From assembly GCA_944387895.1 (NCBI GenBank), contig CALXGQ010000029.1, forward strand, positions 62,001 to 126,000: a stretch of 64,000 bases of DNA, given 5' to 3'. Source of the stretch: an uncultured Clostridia bacterium. GTDB lineage: Bacteria > Bacillota > Clostridia > Oscillospirales > QAKW01. This document shows, one piece after another, positions 25,088-33,144 of this stretch. Position 1 is the stretch's first letter. Every line of letters starts with the position of its first letter. Below the pieces are notes generated by a model. The model saw nothing but the letters and a program-made list of their open reading frames with translations. It was not told where the DNA came from and made no database searches. A program made the translations under genes and the position numbers.

Positions 25088-27487
25088 TCAGGTCCTCAGC
25101 GCCGCGCCCAGCGCAACGACGCCGTCGATCATCTTGCTGATTTTCTGATCGATTTCCTCATCGCTGAGGGTGCGGTCATCTGCCCGGAAGGTCAGGCTGA
25201 AGGCTACGCTCTTCATTCCGCCGGCGATCTGCTTGCCCTCGTAGATATCAAAGAGAGCGACGCTTTCCAGAATTTTCCCGCCTTTTTCCCGGATCACCTT
25301 TTCCATGGCGCCTACCGTCAGCTCCTTTTTGCAGACAAAGGCCAGATCCCGCGCCGTAGCGGGGAATTTGGGCAGGGGATGATATTCTCGGGCGGCTTTA
25401 TCGGCGGCCAGAAGCTTTTCAAAATAGAGGTTGGCGATCCATACGTTCTCCGGCAGGCCGAATCCGGCCGGGATCAGGGGATGGACGCCGCCTAAAAAGC
25501 CCAGCGTTTCGCCCCGGTAAAGGATTTTTGCCGTCTTGCCCGGATGGAGGGAGGGGTGCTCCCGCCAGGGGATGAATTCCACCTGCTCCAGCGGGATCCC
25601 GATCGCTTTCAGCAGCTGCTCCACCGCGCCCTTGAGGGTATAGAAGCTTTCGCCCTTGCCATAGCTGCCCAGAACATATTCCACCTGCTCGATGGGCAGG
25701 GCGTCCGCCGCCGTATAGGTATAGGTGGTGGCTGGCTCAAAAAGACGGGCGGAGAGGTTGCGGTTGTTGTAGTTGGTGGCCAGCGTGCTCAGCATACTGC
25801 CCAGAGCGGTGGTGCGCATGACGCTGGTATCTTCTCCCAGAGGATTGGAGATGGTAACCGAGCGGCGGTAAACGCTGTCTGCCGGAAGAAGAAGCTTATC
25901 GTAGACTTTCGGGCTGATAAAGCTATAGGTGCAGATTTCGTCGTATCCGCAGGCGAGCAGCGTTTCGTTGACGGTTTTCTGAAGGCTCTGCTCCGGGGTC
26001 AGCATTCCCTGAGTGGTCGCCATCTGAACCAGCGTGGTGGGGATGTTGTTGTAGCCGTAGAGGCGGACGATCTCCTCGGCAAGGTCGGCTTCTCCCTCTG
26101 CATCGTCCCGGAAAGAGGGCACGGAAACAAGCCACGGCTCTCTGCTGTCGTCTACGTCGAATTCCAGCATGGTCAGGGATTCTTTCATAAAGGCAGGGGA
26201 GATGTCGGTCCCCAGAAAGGCGTTGATGCGCGCAGGCATCATCTCGATGGTGCGGCGCGGGCGGGCGTCGTTGTTGGCGTCCAGAACGCCTTCGACAACC
26301 GTTCCCCCCGCCAGCTGCTCCGCCAGCTCGCAGGCACGGTTCAGCGCTCCTTCGACCATGGCGGGATCCAGGCCTTTTTCGTAGCGGGAAGAAGCGTCGG
26401 TACGCAGCCCCAGCGCACGGGAGGCTTTCCGCACCGTAACACCATCGAAATTGGCGGATTCAAAAACAATGGTGGTGGTGTCGTTTTCAATTTCGCTGTT
26501 CAGGCCGCCCATGATGCCGGCGATAGCGATGGTTCCTTCTCCGTCGGCAATGGTCAGCATGGAGGAGCCAAGGGTGCGCTCCTGCCCGTCCAGCGTGGTG
26601 AATTTTTCCTTTTCCCTCGCCATCTTGACGCGGATCTCGCCGCCGCGGATGGTGCGGTAATCAAAAGCGTGCATCGGCTGGCCGTATTCCAGCATCACAT
26701 AGTTGGTAATGTCCACCACGTTGTTGATGGGGCGAACCCCTACCGCGTGCAGACGGTTGCGGAGCCAGAGCGGCGAGGGCTCGATTTTGACGTTTTTCAC
26801 GACCCGCGCGCTGTATCTGGGGCAGGCCTCCGGCTCTTCCACGGTGACGCGCAGATAGTTGCGGATATGATCGTTGGGATCCTCGTGAAAGACCGGGAGA
26901 TGCTTTTTGAAGGGACGGCGATAGGTGGCGGCCGCTTCGCGTGCCAGCCCGATTACCGAAAGGCAATCCGGGCGGTTGGGGGTGATTTCAAATTCGATCA
27001 TGGGATCGTTGAGCCCGAGGGCTTCGTCGATGGGCGTTCCGGGCTTGAAATCTCCGGAGAGAATCATGATGCCGTTTTCGATGCAGTCCGGAAAGTTTCC
27101 GACCGTCAGATTCAGCTCCCCGAGAGAGCAGAGCATTCCATTGGAGGCTACGCCCCGCAGCTTTCCTTTTTTGATGCGGGTTCCGCTGGGAAGCAGGCTG
27201 TTGTCCAGCGCGACCGGAACGAGGTCGCCCTCTTTGATGTTCTGGGCGCCGGTGACGATCTGCACCGGCTCTTTTTCGCCGGTATCCACCTGGCAGATCA
27301 GCAGATGGTCGGAATCGGGGTGAGGAGTTACCGCCAGAATGCGGCCCACAACGACCCGCTCCACATGATCGTTCCAGCAGCTGAAGGTTTCTACCTTTGA
27401 ACCGCTCATGGTCATATCTTTTGCAATATCGGCTGCCGTTTCATGCAGATCCACAAAATCGGCCAGCCAGCCTTTGGTTACGTTCAT
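25088..27487 (-). CDS. pheT: Phenylalanine--tRNA ligase beta subunit
   Basis: 799 residues. In order: an N-terminal tRNA-binding/OB domain (RVVVGRILAVTPHPDSDHLLICQVDTGE), the B3/B4 editing region (IEFEITPNRPDCLSVIGLAREAAA), B5 domains, a catalytic-like core, and a C-terminal anticodon-binding domain (FPATARDLAFVCKKELTVGAMEKVIREKGGKILESVALFDIYEGK). It forms the alpha2-beta2 enzyme with PheS and hydrolyses mischarged Tyr-tRNA. It lies 18 nt after pheS and is controlled by the same T-box. Confidence 0.98.
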   Translation of the reverse strand: MNVTKGWLADFVDLHETAADIAKDMTMSGSKVETFSCWNDHVERVVVGRILAVTPHPDSDHLLICQVDTGEKEPVQIVTGAQNIKEGDLVPVALDNSLLPSGTRIKKGKLRGVASNGMLCSLGELNLTVGNFPDCIENGIMILSGDFKPGTPIDEALGLNDPMIEFEITPNRPDCLSVIGLAREAAATYRRPFKKHLPVFHEDPNDHIRNYLRVTVEEPEACPRYSARVVKNVKIEPSPLWLRNRLHAVGVRPINNVVDITNYVMLEYGQPMHAFDYRTIRGGEIRVKMAREKEKFTTLDGQERTLGSSMLTIADGEGTIAIAGIMGGLNSEIENDTTTIVFESANFDGVTVRKASRALGLRTDASSRYEKGLDPAMVEGALNRACELAEQLAGGTVVEGVLDANNDARPRRTIEMMPARINAFLGTDISPAFMKESLTMLEFDVDDSREPWLVSVPSFRDDAEGEADLAEEIVRLYGYNNIPTTLVQMATTQGMLTPEQSLQKTVNETLLACGYDEICTYSFISPKVYDKLLLPADSVYRRSVTISNPLGEDTSVMRTTALGSMLSTLATNYNNRNLSARLFEPATTYTYTAADALPIEQVEYVLGSYGKGESFYTLKGAVEQLLKAIGIPLEQVEFIPWREHPSLHPGKTAKILYRGETLGFLGGVHPLIPAGFGLPENVWIANLYFEKLLAADKAAREYHPLPKFPATARDLAFVCKKELTVGAMEKVIREKGGKILESVALFDIYEGKQIAGGMKSVAFSLTFRADDRTLSDEEIDQKISKMIDGVVALGAALRT

Positions 27488-27505
27488 TATGCGTTCCCTC
27501 CCGAA

Positions 27506-28525
27506 TTAAAACTGCTCCAAGAATCTGACGTCGTTTTCAAAAAACAACCGCAGATCGTCGATGTTGAAGCGCCGCATCACGATGCGCTCCAGCCCCATGC
27601 CGAAGGCAAAGCCGCTGTATTCCGCGGGATCGATGCCGCAGCCCTGCAATACCTTTGGATGAACCATGCCGGCGCCGAGGATCTCGATCCAGCCTTCTCC
27701 CTTGCAGAGGCGGCAGCCCTTGCCGCCGCAGGAAAAGCACCGGATGTCCATTTCCGCCGAGGGCTCGGTGAAGGAGAAATGATGCGGACGGAACCGCACC
27801 ACCGCCTCTTCTCCGTAAAGCCTTTTGGCGAAAAGCTCCAGCGTTCCCTTCAGGTCGCTCATGCGGATGCCTTTATCCACCACCAGACCTTCAATCTGGT
27901 GAAAAAGCGGGGAGTGGGTGGCGTCCACCTCATCGGAACGGTAGACCCGCCCCGGTGCGATGATCTTGATGGGCGGCTTCTGCTTTTCCATCACCCGCAC
28001 CTGCATCGGCGAGGTCTGGGTCCGCAGCAGAATGTTATCGGTGATATAGAAGGTATCCTGCGTATCTCTGGCAGGATGGTTTTTAGGCATATTCAGGGCT
28101 TCAAAATTATAGTAGTCCAGCTCGACCTCCGGCCCGCTTGCAATCTGAAAGCCCATTCCCAGAAAAATATCCTTGATCTCGTCCAGCACCTGAGTGAGCG
28201 GATGCTTTTTTCCGATCGGTGCACTGACGCCGGGGACGGTGACGTCCAGCTGCTCCTCCTGCAGGCGGCGGTTGAGCTCCTCCTGCTTTAGCGCCCGGAT
28301 CTTCTCTTCCAGCGCCGCTTCGATTTCGCTGCGCGCCTGGTTGACCAGAGCGCCCATTTTCGGCCGCTCTTCGGGGGAAAGGGCGCCCATGCCGCGCAGC
28401 AGAGCGGTCAGCTGGCCTTTTTTGCCCAGATACCGCACCCGCAGCGCTTCTACGCCGGCGCTGTCGACACATTCTCTCAGTTGCTCCTGCGCTTCGGCGC
28501 GCAGCGCTTCCAGTTGTTCTTTCAT
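27506..28525 (-). CDS. pheS: Phenylalanine--tRNA ligase alpha subunit
   Basis: 339 residues. An N-terminal coiled coil binds tRNA ([19 protein letters not shown]...[17 protein letters not shown]). The class II core has motif 2 ([22 protein letters not shown]) and motif 3 ([35 protein letters not shown]). It charges tRNA-Phe. The start is ATG 28525 with GGAGG 9 nt upstream; longer reading frames extend into the T-box leader and are not coding. Confidence 0.97.
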   Translation of the reverse strand: MKEQLEALRAEAQEQLRECVDSAGVEALRVRYLGKKGQLTALLRGMGALSPEERPKMGALVNQARSEIEAALEEKIRALKQEELNRRLQEEQLDVTVPGVSAPIGKKHPLTQVLDEIKDIFLGMGFQIASGPEVELDYYNFEALNMPKNHPARDTQDTFYITDNILLRTQTSPMQVRVMEKQKPPIKIIAPGRVYRSDEVDATHSPLFHQIEGLVVDKGIRMSDLKGTLELFAKRLYGEEAVVRFRPHHFSFTEPSAEMDIRCFSCGGKGCRLCKGEGWIEILGAGMVHPKVLQGCGIDPAEYSGFAFGMGLERIVMRRFNIDDLRLFFENDVRFLEQF

Positions 28526-28529
28526 AGGT

Positions 28530-28786
28530 GTGTTCCTCCAAAAAAATAAAATCCCGCCCCGAAAGGGACGAGAAATACAAATTACCCGTGTTACCACCCT
28601 GGTTCCATGCCGGAAAGACATGGCGCTCCGCTGCCCTGCTAACGGTGGGCTTCCGCCGCCTTTTCAAAGACGGCGCTCCCGGGTTGAAAATAAATTCCGC
28701 TCCTTCGCCAAGGCGCTTTCAGCCGGCGGCGCCTATTCTCTGGGGGCGGGGCTCTGCGGAATCTTTGACGCCCGTTCACAGCGTTT
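28530..28786 (-). promoter_or_regulatory. T-box leader of pheST (tRNA-Phe sensing)
   Basis: The minus strand holds the T-box antiterminator sequence AGGGTGGTAACACGGG (28600-28585). A terminator hairpin ending in a T run (about 28570-28539) follows. Upstream is a long stem-I region with an AGAGA and GCTGAAAGCGCC apical segment. TTC followed by A at 28688-28686 is in a suitable place for the specifier codon and fits Phe. Uncharged tRNA-Phe would bind and allow read-through. This accounts for most of the 430-nt gap between pheS and the DUF6106 gene. Confidence 0.93.
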
Positions 28787-28792
28787 TTCTGT

Positions 28793-28821
28793 ATTTTATC
28801 ATAGCTGTGGCTGAAAATCAA
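28793..28821 (-). promoter_or_regulatory. Promoter of pheST
   Basis: Minus strand: TTGATT (28821-28816), 17-bp spacer, TAAAAT (28798-28793). Transcription would begin near 28786, just before stem I of the T-box. Confidence 0.75.
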
Positions 28822-28895
28822 TACTTTTTTTGAGAAATAAAAGGGCTCCTTTTGAATCGGGAGGCGATATTTTTAGCAAAATAAGGAATGTATTG

Positions 28896-28924
28896 TTGAA
28901 AATGTGAAAAAGATATGCTAAAAT
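28896..28924 (+). promoter_or_regulatory. Promoter of the DUF6106-nnr unit
   Basis: TTGAAA (28896-28901), 17-bp spacer, TAAAAT (28919-28924). Confidence 0.7.
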
Positions 28925-28956
28925 AATAAAGATAAAAATAACGGAGGCGCTGATAT

Positions 28957-29436
28957 ATGGAAAATTTTATTGAATATTGCCTGCCGTATAAGCTGACGGC
29001 GCAGGATCAGCTGAAACGTGCGGTTTATACTCTCGGACCGATGGCGCTGGGCGTTATTTTGATTATGTATCTGGGCTATATCGGGATTCTGCTCTGCGCG
29101 GTGCTCTGCTATATCTCCTACCGGCTGTTTGTTTCCTTCAACTATGAGCTGGAATATACGCTTTTGGAGGACGAGATTATTTTTTCCAAAGTCATCAATA
29201 AAGAGCGGCGCAAGGAGCTGATGAAGGCGCATATCGCAAAGACTGAGCTTTACGGCCCGGCGGAGCATATGCCCGCCGGTCAGAAGCCCCGTTCCTTTCT
29301 TTCCCATCAGGGGGAAGAGCCGGCCTATTACTGGATCACCCGGAATGCGGCCGGTGAAAAGGTCTGCATCCTGTTTCAGCCCAACGAAGCGGTGCTGGAG
29401 GTATTTGGGGTGCGCGCGCGGGGCAGGCTGCAATGA
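28957..29436 (+). CDS. DUF6106 family membrane protein
   Basis: 159 residues. Two close membrane helices (about 28-62: LGPMALGVILIMYLGYIGILLCAVLCYISYRLF) are followed by a soluble domain with an acidic beta-rich start (NYELEYTLLEDEIIFSKVINKERRKELMKAHI). I recognise it as a conserved hypothetical of Clostridia (DUF6106 type); its function is unknown. The start at 28957 follows GGAGG. It overlaps nnr by 4 nt (ATGA). Confidence 0.75.
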   Translation: MENFIEYCLPYKLTAQDQLKRAVYTLGPMALGVILIMYLGYIGILLCAVLCYISYRLFVSFNYELEYTLLEDEIIFSKVINKERRKELMKAHIAKTELYGPAEHMPAGQKPRSFLSHQGEEPAYYWITRNAAGEKVCILFQPNEAVLEVFGVRARGRLQ

Positions 29437-30866
29437 AGATCGTCACCTCCGTGGAAATGAAAGAGATGGACCGGAGGACGGTGGAAGAAGGGATTTTTTC
29501 TTCTCTGCGTCTGATGGAGAATGCGGCGGAAGCTCTGTACCGCGCCGTTACGGCGCTGATGGAGGGGCGCGGCCTGGATCGGGTTCTTCTGCTGGCCGGC
29601 CCGGGCAACAACGGCGGCGACGCCTATGCGCTCGCCTGCCTGCTTTATCCGGATTATCATCCGGCGGTTCTTCCGCTGGGCGGCGAAAAACGTTCGCCGG
29701 ACTGTACATATTTTTATGAAAGGTGCCGGGCGCTGGGGGTTCCCTTCGTCCGGGAGCCTTCCGGCTATCCTCTGGTGGTGGACGGGATCTATGGAACCGG
29801 CTTTCGCGGCAGCCTGCCGGAGGAGGTGCGGGAGGTGCTCTCCCGTATAACGGCGCCGGTGCTCGCCATCGACCTGCCGAGCGGGATGAACGGCGATTCC
29901 GGATTCTGCTCGCCCGGTACGCTGCACCCGGAGGTTACCGTTACCTTTGCTTTCAAAAAGCCCTGCCATCTTTTGGCAGACTGCGGCCGCGTGGTGCTGG
30001 CGGATATCGGCATACCGGCCGGGTACGCCGATGCGGTCGACCGGCGTGAGCTGGAACCTGTTTTGCCGCCCCGCAGCGCATGGGGGCATAAAAACAGCTA
30101 CGGCGCCGTCGGCCTGCGGGTCGGTGCGCCGGAATATCCCGGCGCGGCCGCGCTGGCGATCGCCGGTGCGCTGGAAAGCGGAGCAGGGCTGGTTTATGGA
30201 TTTCTGCCTTCCTCTGTCCGTCAGGCGGCGGCCGCAAAGTTTTACGGCCCCATCCTGCGGGACGCCGCAGAGGATCCCGCCGGCTGCTGCGACGCCTGCC
30301 TGATCGGGAGCGGGCTGGGGCGCGCCCCGGAAGCAGGGGAGGCGGTGCGCGCCTTATGGGCCGGGGATCTGCCGCTGGTGGTGGACGGGGATGGCCTTTG
30401 GCATTTGAAGGCGTTTTTATCGCCTCGCCGGTGCCTTACGGTTTTAACGCCCCATCTCGGCGAGTTTGCCGCCCTCTGCGGCAGAGCGGTGGAGGAGGTT
30501 CAAAAAAACCGGCTGGCGCTTGCCGCAGAATTTGCCGCCGCCAACCGCCTGATTCTGGTGCTCAAAGACGCGGCCACCGTTGTGACCGACGGGTACCGGA
30601 CGGAGATCCTTTCCGCCCCGACCTCGGCTTTGAGCAAAGGGGGGAGCGGGGATGTTCTGGCGGGGCTGACGGCCGGGCTGATTGCCGGCCTTCAGCCGGG
30701 TGAGGACGCCTTCGACCGGGTAAAAACCGCCGTTTGGCTTCATAACCGCGCGGCGCATCTTGCTGCGGAAAAGAACAGCGTGCGTTCTTTGCAGCCGGAG
30801 CAGATCGCCCATCATATTGGCTTGGCATGGATGGAGCTGGAGCAGAGTGCGGGGGAAAGATCATGA
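29433..30866 (+). CDS. nnr: Bifunctional NAD(P)H-hydrate epimerase / ADP-dependent NAD(P)H-hydrate dehydratase
   Basis: 477 residues. The N-terminal YjeF_N epimerase domain (about 1-200) has LLLAGPGNNGGDAYALACLL and VLAIDLPSGMNGDSG. The C-terminal ribokinase-like dehydratase domain (about 210-470) has the VVDGDGLW and SKGGSGDVLAGLTAGLIA motifs. Together they repair the damaged hydrates of NADH and NADPH. It is translationally coupled to the DUF6106 gene. The pheST promoter region lies divergently upstream. Confidence 0.95.
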   Translation: MKIVTSVEMKEMDRRTVEEGIFSSLRLMENAAEALYRAVTALMEGRGLDRVLLLAGPGNNGGDAYALACLLYPDYHPAVLPLGGEKRSPDCTYFYERCRALGVPFVREPSGYPLVVDGIYGTGFRGSLPEEVREVLSRITAPVLAIDLPSGMNGDSGFCSPGTLHPEVTVTFAFKKPCHLLADCGRVVLADIGIPAGYADAVDRRELEPVLPPRSAWGHKNSYGAVGLRVGAPEYPGAAALAIAGALESGAGLVYGFLPSSVRQAAAAKFYGPILRDAAEDPAGCCDACLIGSGLGRAPEAGEAVRALWAGDLPLVVDGDGLWHLKAFLSPRRCLTVLTPHLGEFAALCGRAVEEVQKNRLALAAEFAAANRLILVLKDAATVVTDGYRTEILSAPTSALSKGGSGDVLAGLTAGLIAGLQPGEDAFDRVKTAVWLHNRAAHLAAEKNSVRSLQPEQIAHHIGLAWMELEQSAGERS

Positions 30867-30940
30867 TATCCCGCCTGAATTTCCGGGGAAATTCATTTTA
30901 TGTCCAGGTATAAAAACATTAAAAATGGAGGAGAATACTA

Positions 30941-31345
30941 ATGAAAGTTTGTCCGAATTGTAATGCGGTCGCTCAGGACGACCATCCGTTTTGTTCCAAC
31001 TGCGGAGCCGCCTTTTCCACCGGGAATCAGGAAAAACCGGCGCCGGAGCGGGTCCCCTTTACGCCACCCTATCAGATCCCCGTTGAACCGGTATCCACGG
31101 GGAAGTGGGTGCTCTATCAGCTGATCCCTTACATTCCGTTTATAGGCGGTATCGTCTTTATTATCATGCTGTTTGTCTGGGGATTTGGCGACAGCCACGA
31201 TAAAACCTTCCGCAACTGGGCGCGTTCCAGGCTGATTTTCTCTCTGATCTCCCTGATTCTTTTGATTTTGACCGTCGTATTTTTCGGCGCGCTGTTTAGT
31301 CAGGTATATACCGATTGGACTACAAGTTCCTATATGTTTGACTGA
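30941..31345 (+). CDS. Zinc-ribbon membrane protein
   Basis: 134 residues. An N-terminal zinc ribbon (CPNCNAV...HPFCSNCGAAF, two CxxC pairs in residues 4-25) is joined by a Pro-rich linker to two membrane helices (about 57-83 and 95-122) that flank a short FGDSHDKTFRNWARSRLIF loop. The function is unknown. The start at 30941 follows GGAGGAG. It lies between nnr and a LysR regulator on the same strand. Confidence 0.8.
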   Translation: MKVCPNCNAVAQDDHPFCSNCGAAFSTGNQEKPAPERVPFTPPYQIPVEPVSTGKWVLYQLIPYIPFIGGIVFIIMLFVWGFGDSHDKTFRNWARSRLIFSLISLILLILTVVFFGALFSQVYTDWTTSSYMFD

Positions 31346-31382
31346 TCCCAAAATATAAATTTCCCTGAGCGAAGGACGTATC

Positions 31383-32309
31383 ATGAATATTGTTCACCTG
31401 AAATATGCATTAGAAATAGCAAAAACCCATTCCATCAGCAAGGCGGCGGAGAATCTTTATATGGGCCAGCCGAACCTGAGCCGGGCTATCCGGGAGCTGG
31501 AGGAAAGCCTTGGCATCACGATTTTCAATCGTACCTCCAAGGGGATTTCCACCACGGCGGACGGCGAAGAGTTTTTGGAATATGCCCGCCGGATCATCGC
31601 CCGGGTGGATGAGATGGAGGAGTATTATCAGAAAGGCCGGGCGCACCGGCAGCGATTTTCCGTTTCCGGCCCGCGCGCCGGTTATATTGCCGCCGCTTTT
31701 GCGGAATTTGCGGCGCAGCTGAACGACAAGATGCCGGCGGAAATCTACTATAAGGAAACCAACTCCATGCGGACTGTAAACAACGTGGTGAAGGAAGAAT
31801 TCAATCTGGGGATCGTCCGCTATCAGGAAAATTTTGAGCGCTATTACAAAACGATGTTTGAGGAACGCCGGCTGACCGGCGAAACCATCGCCGAGTTTTC
31901 TTACTGCCTGCTGATGAATAAAAACAACCCTCTGGCGCAGCAGGAGGATATCCGCGTTCAGGATCTGGCGCCGTATTTTGAAATCTGCCATGCCGATCCT
32001 TATGTGCCGTCCCTGCCGCAGATCGACGTGAAAAAAGCGGAGCTTTCGGAATACGTGGATAAGCGTATCTACATCTATGAGCGCGCCAGCCAGTTTCTGC
32101 TTCTTCAGCAGATGGAAAACGCCTTTATGTGGGTTTCTGCGGTGGACGAAAAAACCATGAATCGGTATGATCTGGTTCAGAAGTGCTGCTCCGATAACCG
32201 GCGCGTCTATAAGGATGTGCTGATCTACCGGAAGGGCTACAAGCTTTCTTCCCTGGATCGCGCGTTTATTACGTCCCTTTGCCAGATGAAGCGAAAAACT
32301 TTTGGCTGA
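31383..32309 (+). CDS. LysR-family transcriptional regulator
   Basis: 308 residues. The N-terminal helix-turn-helix is typical (KYALEIAKTHSISKAAENLYMGQPNLSRAIRELEESLGITIFNRTSKGI), followed by a periplasmic-binding-type effector domain. It has AAGGA upstream of the ATG and a terminator after the stop. The next operon is rex-adhE, but no target can be assigned from sequence; LysR genes often regulate a neighbour. Confidence 0.92.
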   Translation: MNIVHLKYALEIAKTHSISKAAENLYMGQPNLSRAIRELEESLGITIFNRTSKGISTTADGEEFLEYARRIIARVDEMEEYYQKGRAHRQRFSVSGPRAGYIAAAFAEFAAQLNDKMPAEIYYKETNSMRTVNNVVKEEFNLGIVRYQENFERYYKTMFEERRLTGETIAEFSYCLLMNKNNPLAQQEDIRVQDLAPYFEICHADPYVPSLPQIDVKKAELSEYVDKRIYIYERASQFLLLQQMENAFMWVSAVDEKTMNRYDLVQKCCSDNRRVYKDVLIYRKGYKLSSLDRAFITSLCQMKRKTFG

Positions 32310-32320
32310 TTGTTATAATA

Positions 32321-32359
32321 GCTGCCGTCTGCAGGGTCGGACGGCAGCGTTCTTTTTTT
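32321..32359 (+). terminator. Terminator of the LysR gene
   Basis: A 9-bp stem GCTGCCGTC/GACGGCAGC with a 10-nt loop, then GTTCTTTTTTTC. Confidence 0.88.
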
Positions 32360-32407
32360 CGCGGCGGCCGGATTTTTATGAAAAATATCCGGCTATACTG
32401 GTATGAG

Positions 32408-32459
32408 CATATCGATATGCAATTTTTATATTGCAAAATACAGTTTTATCGATTATAAT
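32408..32459 (+). promoter_or_regulatory. Promoter of rex-adhE with overlapping palindromes
   Basis: TTGCAA (32431-32436), 17-bp spacer, TATAAT (32454-32459). A perfect 12-bp palindrome CATATCGATATG (32408-32419) and an imperfect one, TGCAATTTTTATATTGCA (32418-32435), cover the -35 and the bases before it, a typical operator position. Neither matches the clostridial Rex consensus TTGTTAA-N4-TTAACAA well, so the binding protein is uncertain. Confidence 0.7.
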
Positions 32460-32488
32460 TTGAAAGGAGAAAGAAAGGGGCGAGAACT

Positions 32489-33109
32489 GTGAATTTGACT
32501 CTGACCGTTTTTAGACGACTTTCGCTGTATTTGCAATATTTAAAGCAGTTGCCTCCTGAGGTTACGCGGATTTCGGCCACCATCATCGCAAAGGATCTGG
32601 GGCTGGGTGAGGTTCTGGTCCGCAAGGAGTTGAGCCATGCCAGCAGAGCGTCAGGCCGGCCAAAGACCGGATATGTTGTTTCAACGCTGATCCGAGAGCT
32701 GGAGAATTTTCTGGATTACAATCGGCTTTACCGGGCGGTGGTGATCGGCATCGGTGGATTCGGGCGGGCGCTGATCGGTCATGCAGACTTTGCGGATACC
32801 GGGCTTTATATTGCGGCCGGCTTTGATATCGATGAATCCATCATCGGCACGCAGATTGAGGGAAAGCCCATTCTTTCCATGAGTGACCTGCCGGTATTCT
32901 GCGAGCAGCATCCGGTGGATATTGGTATCATCGCCGTGCCCAAGCAGGCTGCGCAGCAGGCTTGCGATAGTCTGGTGGCCTGCGGCGTCCGGTCGATCTG
33001 GTCCTTTGCGCCTGCGGCACTCAAGGCGCCGGAGGGCGTGGCGGTTCACTATGAGAACCTTCAGGCTTCTCTTGCGTTGCTGACCCATCATTTGCGGACC
33101 ACGGAATAA
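32489..33109 (+). CDS. rex: Redox-sensing transcriptional repressor Rex
   Basis: 206 residues. The N-terminal winged helix (FRRLSLYLQYLKQL...ISATIIAKDLGLGEVLVRKELS) is followed by the NADH-binding Rossmann domain with GIGGFGRALIGH and the swapped C-terminal helix. Rex binds DNA when NAD+ is high and leaves it when NADH rises, derepressing fermentation genes. The start is GTG 32489. adhE, a classical Rex target, lies 35 nt downstream in the same transcript. Confidence 0.96.
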   Translation: MNLTLTVFRRLSLYLQYLKQLPPEVTRISATIIAKDLGLGEVLVRKELSHASRASGRPKTGYVVSTLIRELENFLDYNRLYRAVVIGIGGFGRALIGHADFADTGLYIAAGFDIDESIIGTQIEGKPILSMSDLPVFCEQHPVDIGIIAVPKQAAQQACDSLVACGVRSIWSFAPAALKAPEGVAVHYENLQASLALLTHHLRTTE

Positions 33110-33144
33110 TTATTGTTTATTATTAGAAGAAGGAGAATAGAATT

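Noticed and set aside
28107-28833. Open frames overlapping the start of pheS and its leader
   Set aside because: They cover the T-box and are not consistent with the Shine-Dalgarno site of pheS.
33105-33144. A Rex operator between rex and adhE
   Set aside because: Only a half-site-like TTGTTTA (33113-33119) is present; the second arm does not match.
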